Source: Linnemannia schmuckeri (taxonomy: Eukaryota; Mortierellomycota; Mortierellomycetes; Mortierellales; Mortierellaceae). From it: a stretch of DNA of 64,000 nt. Shown here in pieces: positions 38,594-47,741 of the stretch (its first letter is position 1; the number at the start of each line of letters is the position of its first letter). The notes under the pieces are model-generated. The model was not told the DNA's origin. It searched no databases and saw only the letters and a program-made list of their open reading frames with translations. The stretch spans positions 868,001-932,000 of the forward strand of contig JANATG010000002.1 of assembly GCA_029449235.1 (NCBI GenBank), written 5' to 3'. A program made the position numbers and the translations under genes.

Positions 38594-40163
38594 TTAGTCC
38601 TTCTTTGTCTTCTTGAGACTTTCCGCTTCCTGCTTGTCCACAGCCTGTCGCTTCATGGGGCTTTTGATCCCATTGAGTAAGTCAATGTGACTCTGCGGGA
38701 AGATCCTGTCAATGTTGCACTTGTCAATTATGATTTTAGGTTGCGTCAGATGCTCGCGCTTGGGATCAGGTCGGGGACGCAGATTGTACACAAAGTCAGG
38801 TCGAGGAAGTGGCTTGGCAGTCACCATGGCAGGGTACGCGATGATCATGCTAATATACGTGTTGTTGGTGGGGCAAAAGCGACCGTGGTCCTCCACGTGG
38901 GCCTCAATCGTAGGAGCAGACCTTGTCTTTAGAGTCGCTCTTAGCGTCTTTTGTCGTTAAAACCTGCATAGTTTCAACTGAACAAAGACGGGGAACAGTT
39001 TGTCCTTAACCGAATGTAAAAGACGATGTCCGGTCCCGATGGCTTGGCCTTGGGGAAGAAGAACGGAGGAATAGACTGGCCTTGTAGCAATGAGTTGGTA
39101 TTGACATGGGCGTCCATGAAGTCCTCCATTGAGATGTGCTCGTGAGGATCTCGCGCCGAAGTTCCTGCTCATCCAGACCGACAATAACCGTATTGCCAGC
39201 AAGTTTCGCACACTGAGAAGTAATCAAAAGTTCGTGTAGCCAGTCCGAGAAAGCACGAGTCTCGAAAACTTCGATAAGGACGCTCATCATCATGAGCTCG
39301 GATGCATTTCCGTGAGCTTGAGCCTTGTCCGACTGTTGGACCCACGATTCCATAGCCTTCATGAAGCCAGAATCTCGCATCTTGAAAAAATTCTCGGCGG
39401 CCTTCAACACGAACGGCCCATCGAGAATCGTCCTCGCATCTCCATCAATGACCTTGATGCGGCCGAAAGCGCGTTTCACCAGCTCCGGCATCGCCTCCTC
39501 GAGGACCAGCCTGTCAACTCCAAACATTTGCCGCTGAAAGAGGAGTAGCCCCAACACCTCTTTCACAGTTCGAAGCTCCTTAAAGATTGAAAGATTCGCG
39601 TGGTACTTGTTCTCGAGGCGAACAATCCCATGACAGAGATTCCCTTGCTCCGAATGATGGTCATACGATACCAGTCTCGCCTACGTGTCATCCACTGCGA
39701 CTTTCCAGCCGCCTGGTTCGTTTCTCGCAATGGCCTTCTCGATGTCCGTGACAGCCAGGCGAAATCGACCGACGAGTCTCTCCGTTATCGCCTGGATCGC
39801 CTCTGGTGGCAAAACACATACTGTATTACCTGGCGGGGGTCGCTGAACAATGTTGTAGATCGCTTTTTTGGGCGGCTTGTCCGAGAAGTTATCGAAAACA
39901 TCGTCTGTTGGGTCGAGGTCTGTTGCTGAGTCGACCTCGTCTAGGACGATCGGCTTGTGTTTGTCAGCAGGAACAACGGGAATGGAGACACGCCAGAGGG
40001 TGAGCTCATCAGCAGCGAGGTCGTCAAAACGAGGAGCCTTCTCGACCTTGATGTGCTTCTTGAGTTCTCCCACAGACTCGGCGGATGGGATGGAGACAGG
40101 AAAAGCTTTTGATGTGGATTGTCCATCAACAAGACAGAACAGGGTCAGAGGGCTGTTGGTCAT
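38594..40163 (-). pseudogene. Crinkler (CRN) family gene, disrupted
   Basis: Crinklers are modular effector-like proteins, first known from oomycetes and also found in early-diverging fungi. The start at 40163 gives a clean N-terminal Crinkler domain of about 115 residues: LTLFCLVDGQ at the start and ADELTLWRVSIPV at the end of the ubiquitin-like part. The frame stays open for 160 codons to a TAG at 39681-39683, then continues in the same frame (LVSYDHHSEQG, RTVKEVLGLLLFQRQ) to about 39130. It is then broken by at least three frame changes between 39140 and 38890, before a final open block 38896-38594 (CPTNNTYISMIIAYP). The C-terminal part contains GPDIVFYIR and, after a frame change, FVQLKL, a spacing that resembles a PD-(D/E)XK nuclease core (inference). 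Lesions: one nonsense codon plus several indels. Confidence 0.75.
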
Positions 40164-40376
40164 AGTGTTGTGGAACAGTAAAAAGAAAGATGAGAGGAAG
40201 AAGGTGCTGGATGGAAAGAAAGCGAGAAATGCAAGAAAGGGGACGGGTGAAAGGAAAGAAAAGAAAGAGGGTGAGGGATTAAATGGACAAGAAGGTGAAG
40301 AAAATAGAAAGGTCGTGGGAGTGATGGCAATGAGGTCGTTATTCCCTATATGGCAAGGAAATAATCTACCTCATGG

Positions 40377-40407
<31 letters not shown>

Positions 40408-40449
40408 CAACCATTCTTGTAAACGCGCATCAGATCCAGTCGCTCTCGG
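40164..40449. other. Spacer upstream of the disrupted Crinkler gene
   Basis: Former promoter region of the Crinkler relic. It holds an A-rich stretch and an A run at about 40377-40404. No gene is seen. Confidence 0.45.
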
Positions 40450-40869
40450 ACTTCAAGTGGCTGCTGTCAAGGCCTATACCACATACCAAAACCGAGGCGA
40501 AGCCAGGGACAGCAGTTGACAGCAGTTAGCAAAATGCTCTACGCCCAGCTGCTTGATGACGACGGTCTCAGTCTCGGACAGGAGGAACAACTCATGGCCG
40601 AATCGTCAAAGTAGTCCAACCTAGTTTGCCCAACTCTTGACCACCCTGAACACCCCGGATGAATCGACTACAATGACTACCTTCACCCAACCGCGACGTC
40701 TGCTGCCTTCTCTAACACAACGCCCAAAGCAATTCCTGTTGGCAAGGTTGTTGTAAAGGCCAAGTTGACGTGAGAGAGTAGGAAATTCTGAAAGGAAGAT
40801 CGACTTTGCACGTACTGTGGCGGGAAGTGTCACAGAGCACGTAACTGTCGAAAGTTAAAGGACTACTGA
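40450..40869 (+). pseudogene. Retrotransposon Gag relic with CCHC zinc knuckle
   Basis: A C-x2-C-x4-H-x4-C knuckle (CTYCGGKCHRARNC) is encoded at 40807-40848, followed by a stop at 40867-40869. The frame upstream carries stops (TGA before ESRKF and again before KEDRLC), so only scraps of a Gag-like polyprotein remain. No protease, reverse transcriptase or LTR is visible nearby. The upstream limit is approximate. Confidence 0.5.
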
Positions 40870-41287
40870 AATTCCAGGCATTTCTTTTCTGCTTCCTATT
40901 TCCCTTCTTCCCCCTCTTCCACTTTTTCAGAATGCATGCTCCACGGCAGTCCTGTCGAACCTTGATTGATCGTTCTGGACATAAGCGAAAATACGAGGCT
41001 AACAAGTCTCGAAACTTGAAATCTTAAGAATTTTTGGCCAGTCTGCTTACGTCTTCGCCAGCCTACCTTCTCTTTACATCTTCGCCACTCTTATTCCTCC
41101 AACTTTCTGCTTCATCCGCCCTTTCTCTTTTTTTCTTTTTTTTTTTTTTTTTTTTTTTTTTAACTCCTTCCCCCTTTTTTTCTTCTTCTTCCTCCTCTTT
41201 CTCTTCTCCAACATACACAACCACAACTCCAACCCTCTCCGCTTCATCCGTCGCTCTCTCCCTCCTACCCTTTACATATCCCAAACA
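40870..41287. other. Spacer and pyrimidine-rich leader
   Basis: The last 250 bases are strongly C/T-rich with a long T run (about 41137-41160). They probably form the promoter and 5' UTR of the membrane protein gene at 41288. Confidence 0.5.
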
Positions 41288-42148
41288 ATGGCCACCGCTC
41301 TTACAACCAAAACTAATACAAAAGAAGATCTCGCCCAAAAGGTCGTCTTCGTCGCTGGAGGCGTAGCCCTAATCCTCGTTGGCTCTACCCTCATCTCCGT
41401 CACCGGCCCCGCGGCAGTCATCCAAGCCTTCATCTAAGCCGGGGCCGCCGCCGGGGGTGGAGGAGTCCTCGCCAGTGCCACCTCCACTCCCGTAGTCGCG
41501 TCCGCCATGGCTAGCGGCACGCTTCTTGTCAAACACATCCTACTCGGAACCGCCGTCACTGTCAGTTCTATCCTGTACCTCTTTTACTCCTGTATCTACC
41601 CTGATACGGATACTGAGAAAGAAGATCATAAGGAGCAGGAGGCGATGGCTTTTGGTCTGAGGGAGTTTCTTATGGAACTCGTATACCGTCTTCGTCTTCG
41701 TTCTCGACCTGGTCCCGGTCCAGTTCCCTCTCCCTCTCCTCCTCGACCACCTACTCCCCCTCCTTTCCTTCCACCCTCTCCTCCCCCTCCTTACCCGCCC
41801 GAGGAGGATTCTTTAGACTCCACAGCGCATTTTATTACCGATCTCCTCCAGGAAATGGGGTTAGGCTCGTACGAAGAATACTGTACTTCTGCGTTTGTGT
41901 CTCCTTCTTCCTCTCGTCCCAGTTCCATTACTATGTCTTCATCGTCGTCGTCCTCCTCAAGTACATCCAGCACTAGCACGGTCTGGAGCCTCGATGGAAC
42001 CTTCATCCTAAACGATCAGAACTTGACGACCACGTCGACGTATTATGCTGACCGGGGTCAAGCCCCTCCACCTGCCTCTTCTTCACCCTCTTCCTTATTG
42101 TCCTCCTCGGCCGCTCCCTCCGGGCTTCGCCAACGCTTCACTTTCTGA
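41288..42148 (+). pseudogene. Small two-helix membrane protein gene with in-frame ochre codon
   Basis: From ATG 41288 the frame encodes a hydrophilic start, a hydrophobic segment (VVFVAGGVALILVGSTLISV, about residues 19-38), then TAA at codon 50 (41435-41437). The same frame continues open to 42148 with a Gly-rich loop, a second hydrophobic segment (about residues 79-101, ending YLFYSCIY), a basic stretch, a Pro-rich run and a Ser-rich tail. Continuity of frame, composition and membrane pattern across the TAA argues for a single original gene of 286 codons. Translation from Met74 (41507) would give a 213-aa one-helix protein. I do not recognise the family. The alternatives are a true nonsense mutation, a sequencing error, readthrough, or use of the downstream start. 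Confidence 0.55.
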
Positions 42149-42211
42149 ACACCTCCAACAAACGCTTTAAAACACACATGCGAAACGAATTCATGATCTG
42201 TTTTTGGTAAT

Positions 42212-42217
42212 AATAAA
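42212..42217 (+). terminator. AATAAA poly(A) signal (+ strand)
   Basis: A plus-strand AATAAA 63 bases after the stop of the membrane protein gene at 42146-42148. Confidence 0.45.
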
Positions 42218-42237
42218 AGGAAACGTTGTTTTTCCCT

Positions 42238-42243
42238 TTTATT
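42238..42243 (-). terminator. AATAAA poly(A) signal (- strand)
   Basis: TTTATT on the plus strand is AATAAA in the sense of the aspartic protease gene, 13 bases beyond its stop. It lies only 20 bases from the opposing plus-strand signal. Confidence 0.45.
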
Positions 42244-42256
42244 CTGAGTTTTGTTT

Positions 42257-45200
42257 TTACAAGCTCAAGGACACGAGTATGGTTGCGACCATCGTCGCCA
42301 TGCCCGTATAGAACATAGCATGGATCTAGAAAAATGAAAAAAAAATAATTAGTACTGACATCCTTACTTTCAAATCCTTTGAACTGCACTGTCAATTTCT
42401 CATTCTTCATATTTGGCAAAAAGACAAACTTACCTCAGTCTGAGCAGCAGCAGAGGTATTACTACCATTCGACCCACCACCAGTCTGTGTCCCATTGGTA
42501 TTATTCCCCTGGCCCTGCGGAGGATTTGACAGATTGGGGAGGAGCGTGATGTTGGACAGAGTGTTGTAGATATTCGACGGCTGAGCAAACCCAATCGCCA
42601 AACTCCGATAGTCATACACACTGTATACATTCTTCAAGAACGACGCGCCCAAAATCCAGTCCTATATTACATAATGCGCAGAAATACAAAGAGTCGTTAG
42701 CATTGCATGTTAATTCAGGGTCGTTATTTTTTTTCATGATGAAATGAAAAAGGCGAACAATAAAACTTACGTTGTCTGAGGACGATGAAGAAACATCGAT
42801 CGCGCTCTTGCAGTACTCCGCATATCCTGGAATCCGGAACAGCACGACCAGCTCTTCTGCGGGCACACGGAACTGTTGTCCTGCAATTGTAAAGTTCAAG
42901 TCGCCCACACTGGTGTTACAAGGCAGAATCCATCCCACTTGTGGTACCTACATTAATTAATGGGCGAGATATGTATTTAGAGTTAACTTGTGTGTGCTTT
43001 GATTGTACATGCATAAAAGTTAACGATAAGACAAAAAAATGAATGCTTACCTCGATAGCACCTGGTATATGTTCATGGAAGACGGACGCGACTTTTGTAG
43101 GAACAATAATCAATGAAGTGCCTAATAGTAAGATAGAGTGTAAATAAAATACCGTGTTACTTTCCACGTACATGGAAATCTTTTGCCTTCTTTACAGTAG
43201 TGCTCCCCTGGGAAAACAACAACAGGAACTTACCAGAATCGACCAAAGCATTACCAGAGAGCCCAAGGCTCTTGCCGCCGATCGAGACGTCATCAAAGTT
43301 TATCTTCCACGAAGACTTGTCGACAATAGGCACCCATGTAAAGTTTCCCACATACTTCGTGGTATCTACACCTCCAAAAATGACAGCCCCTCCAGATCCT
43401 TCGTTGGCGCCACCCATCCGTTGACGACCCATCCATATCGACACAATAGGCTGTGTCAAGTTCTTGCGGGTAATCATCGTCTCCACTAGTGTCGAGTATC
43501 CTATTTTCATGTTGAACGATGTTCAATTAATTCATCATTATTATCAGACGACGCAACGGCCTGGCCATAACATCCCGCCTTTTCATTCTAATCGTAGTTG
43601 TTACCTTTAATGTTGGCGACGGCTCCAAAGCCCAACCCAACAACACCTTCAACACCCTTTTTGGCAATCGTCGAATCATCGACTGCAGCTAACCCAAACG
43701 ACTGGTTTGCAATCTTGGTGCCTGAAAGCGTTATGGAGTCCTAATAACATAAAACAAGGGTACATAAATAGGATGTTGTTAGAAACAAAATGTCGTCACC
43801 GTCATTGAGGTACCACTTTCTTTTTCCCGTCTCAAATTCTCATTCCGGTAGCAATTGGGCCTTACGATGGCGGTGACTCCGCTGATATGAGAACCGTCTC
43901 CGTACTTGACATCGAAAGGTTTGTTCTCAGCGCGGAATGTGCTAAGGGCAAATTGAGTAGACGAAGTAAGAAAAAAATAAGCACTTCAAACCATTTTGAC
44001 GTTGTATAAAACAAAAACATTATTTTGTCAAGTGTTGGCGCCTGTTTGTTACTTGACACTGCAAACAGGACTTACGTGGAAGCGGTGGTGTTATATCTCA
44101 TCAGGGTTAGGCATACGGGTGTGACACAGGCCTGAGCAGGCACCCACATATCACTGCTACCCGTGTCAAACACCATTGTGAAGTTTTGAGGCGGAGTTCC
44201 CAATGCAATTGTGCCTGTGTAAGTGAGCAGGATGAGGACCAGGGCCAAAAAAGGGGGGAAGAAAAGGAATAGACGGAAAAAAAGACGTTGGTCAGAAGAG
44301 TGATCATATATTCTATTTTTGCGTGGCAAACAAACAAAACGATCAGCAGTTCGAAAGAGGGATGAAGAAACTCACCGATGTACTGACAGAAAGATAATCA
44401 TATGGGCGATCGACCGTGCGTCAATAGAACGAAAGGCGGGAGTGAAGATAGCCGTTCACAAATCAAAACGGCAGAGACGCGTAGATGAGCGAGACGCGTT
44501 TGTTGTAGTTGTTTGATTTATGACCAAGTAACAGTGCCATAAGACGTTGGACAACAGGGACGTAAAAGCATGCAGAGGACAAGGAGAGTGAAAGACAGGA
44601 GGGAAATAAGAGGAAGAAAATTGGATAGGATAATTAGTGGTGTGAGCAGCTGAAATTAAAAATAACATAGCTGACAACTCGTCGAGTGTACGCCTCGATT
44701 GATAGACAGAGAACATGGGCGAAGGAATGAGGGCGACAGAGAAGGAGAGAAGAAAGTGCAACTTGATGGAGGTGAAGCAGGGATAGGTTGGGTGGAGGAA
44801 TAAAGTATGGAACAGAATGCATGAAAGTCGTTTCTGTTCCATTCTTTGAGCCAGACTTCTAGACGAAGTCTAAAACTAGAAGAGATAGTGTGGGCTGTCG
44901 GTTGACGTACAACTGTTCATGTTGTTATGATGTCGGAGGTGAAAATTAAACACCCTCTCAAAAAAGAAACGACGTGAGAAGAGTCAAAGATACCCTTTGA
45001 GAGATGCATACTGCACCATGAAGAAATGAGAGTCGAAAGAAGGACAAAAAAAGAGCAAAAGGGTGGGTTGAGGGTGCGGTGGAAGGGACGGGTAGGGTTG
45101 GTGAGAGGGCGCCGTTTGTGTGAAATAGCACCGAATCAGAGGTGAAATGAAATTTGAATAGTGTGCGGAAGAGAGGGAAGTCTAATACATACAACGGTGT

Positions 45201-45813
45201 CAGCCATGAGGTCCTGGAGGGGCACGCTAATAATGTTCGGAGTAGCACGAGCAAGACTGGGCGAGTTGCCGCTGGTGCTATTGCTGCCTCCCTTGCTCGC
45301 AGAAACGTGGGCCTTGGATGTGATCCCCATTAACCCGCCACCACTCTCACCGCCTTCCTGGCTTGAGATTGATAATGAAGGCTTCCCGCTGCTGGAACTA
45401 GAGAACTGCGTGGCAGGGTCGGGGTAGTAGAGGGTCGCGCCCTTAGGAGGCATGTAAATGCCCGAGGAGCGCCGTTGCAAAACAACGTTGTGCTGTTCCT
45501 GTTGTTGTGTGGAAGATGGAACGGCGGCAATGGATGCGGATGCTCCCTTCGTCGACTCTTCTGACAAAGGATCAACCACTATAGAAGATGTGAGCTTTGT
45601 TGCAGCAGCGACGAGACTAGCGCCTGAAAAGGTTACGTCGGTGGATAGGACAAGACTGAAGACTAGAAATAGAACGCAGATGTGGCGGAACAATGAGGGG
45701 CCACCACTGCTGCTATTGCTGTTTCCATTGAACCGGCTGGATAGGGTATGCCTCCTACACTTATTGTTGCTGTTTGGGGAGAAGGGAGTAGTGGTATTGG
45801 TGGAGGAAGTCAT
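42257..45813 (-). CDS. Pepsin-type aspartic protease, probably GPI-anchored (yapsin-like), with a 7-nt microexon
   Basis: Secreted or surface endopeptidase. Exons on the minus strand: 45813-45193, 44382-44376, 44214-44076, 43941-43866, 43740-43605, 43500-43234, 43121-43051, 42947-42771, 42661-42434, 42325-42257. Phases match and give 596 aa. A hydrophobic segment near residues 42-58 ([13 protein letters not shown]) is a likely signal anchor, followed by a Ser-rich propeptide. The first catalytic motif is [10 protein letters not shown] (Asp226) and the second is VDSGTSL (Asp414). YGDGSHISG and [10 protein letters not shown] also fit the family. The C-terminus has an Asn/Gly/Ser linker and a terminal hydrophobic helix ([14 protein letters not shown]), as in GPI-anchored proteases. 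The microexon supplies Tyr208, Ile209 and the first base of Gly210, giving [15 protein letters not shown] 45813 is the first in-frame ATG; the frame stays open upstream with a hydrophobic stretch but no ATG. Confidence 0.87.
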
Positions 45814-47023
45814 GGTAGGTGACTTTGGGTATGAATGAAGGCGGATGGTATTGTTGTTATTGGAGGTAGCTGGGTGTAATGGTTCGTCCTGGGCAGCGGC
45901 AATTATTGGTAATGTCAAGCCCAAGAGAAAGATGAAAGTAGAGATGCTATTGTTGGCTGATACAGGCCGTGAAGGCGAGGACGAGCAAGAAGTGGTTGAT
46001 GTGGGAATGTGAGATCTGTTTGTAGAATAAAAGGCGCTGTATTATTGTTGGTTGATTGGAGGACGCGTTGGTCGTTAGGAGGGGGTCATGAAAGCGAGCG
46101 TGATGGTTGGCAGAAGGAAATGTGGAGAAAAGATAGAAAAAGGAAAGGAACCAGAGGAAGGGTCTCGAAGCGGGAGAAGGGAACGCTTTTGGTACAGGGA
46201 AGAACAAGGGCGAGAGGTCGAGTCGGGTCCAGAAGGGGAGGGTGTGATAAGTTAATAATAAGAAAGGAGCGATGGAGGAAGGAGTTGAATGGAACAAGAG
46301 AGAAGCCTGGTTGCCTAGGTAGATGTGAGTGTGATGGTGGATGGGTGCAGTCGTGTTGAGAGAAGGGAGATGGAGGAGGTATGACAACGGGCGATGGATG
46401 AAAAGGAGAGAAGGGTGATGGATGAAAGTGTGAAGAAGGCGATGAGAGTGAACGAGCAAAGGGGGAGATGCCAGGATGAGGATTGCCGGCGAGAAAGGAA
46501 GAAGGATGCGGTGATGACAACAAAGAACAAAAACAAAAAAAACCAGCAACAACAACACTACCAACAACAATAACAATAACAATAATAACAAAGATGAAAA
46601 AAAAAAGGGGAATAAAAGAACAGACAGAGGGAGGAGAGGGAGAGAGAGGGAGCGAGTGAAAGAGAAGAACGGCGACAGAAGAAAAACAAAGAAACAGGGT
46701 GTTCATTTCGTCTCCATGTGGGACTGATTGTTCCTGAATTTTTGCCTCGCTCAGAGTTTGTCGGCCAGTGTCGAGAACTGGATGAACCCAAATAAATCAA
46801 ACAACAGGCAACAAGAGTCCATTCATTCACCCGCGCCGCACACTAAAACGAAATTACGAAAAAAAATCAAAATTTCAAGCGCCCGACAGACGGACTGAAC
46901 GGATACAAGAAAGAGACATCTTTGTGTGTTTTTTTTTTTTTTTTTTTTTTTTTTTGAAAAGTAGTTATGAATGACAAATGTAAGTTACTTGTAGAAAAAG
47001 ACTTAAACAAGAAAAAAGGATAT
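45814..47023. other. Promoter-side spacer of the protease gene
   Basis: Purine-rich on the plus strand (C/T-rich in the protease sense), probably promoter and 5' UTR. A T run at 46929-46955 sits just beyond the receptor gene stop. The long minus-strand open frames here are compositional. A further upstream protease exon cannot be excluded. Confidence 0.45.
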
Positions 47024-47706
47024 CTAAATAACATAGAACTCCTCCTCCTGCTTCCGAGATCGTCTCCTCCCTCCACAACAAATCCATCCCGACAACTTCT
47101 CCCTCCACTCCTGCACAATCGACTCTTTGAAAAACAGCAAAAAAATCCACAGCCCTGGCGTCGACACCAACCCCTCCGCAATCATCATAAATACAAAATT
47201 CGGTACATGTCCCGTCGCAAACATCTTGCCACACTCTTCCTGAGACGCCGCGCCCGACATAATACACAGCTGCCAGGTACTCATCCATGACATGTCCGTC
47301 TTTGTCCCTTGGACAAGGTAAAATGCCCAGTAGACCAACACACAGGAGGAAATGACGAGTGCTAGAGCGGCGGCGCGCCATTGGATCCGGATGGCGTTGA
47401 TGACATGCCGGCGGTGGGAGATTCGGGCTGCTCGGCCGGAGGACATGGTTGAGTGGGAGACTGTTTCAGAGTTTTCGGATTGGAGACTCACTCGGATGAT
47501 ATGGGCAAATGTGGCGATGTGTAAGAGGATTGAGGGAATCATGATTACTCCCAAGGGTGCGAACAGCAATGCGTTCGAACTCTCCATCGTGGCCATGCAC
47601 CTTTTGTAAATGAAAAAAATGAAAGGTGAGAAAGGGTAAACAGCGCAGTGTTATATGAGGGGCAAGAAGGTCTGCACGACATTGAGTCGAAATATGCAAG
47701 CATCCC

Positions 47707-47741
<35 letters not shown>

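Noticed and set aside
41390..41480. An intron that would remove the ochre codon at 41435
   Set aside because: Any GT-AG pair around it would be under about 60 bp and GC-rich, unlike the A/T-rich introns of 90 bp or more seen in every other gene here.
45922..45924. Upstream extension of the protease from a TTG codon
   Set aside because: The frame stays open upstream with a hydrophobic stretch, but there is no ATG. The ATG at 45813 is used, though a spliced upstream exon remains possible.
45947..46706. Minus-strand frames of more than 200 codons upstream of the protease
   Set aside because: Both frames translate a C/T-rich leader into Ser/Phe/His/Pro sequence. There is no domain and no clean splice to the protease exon.
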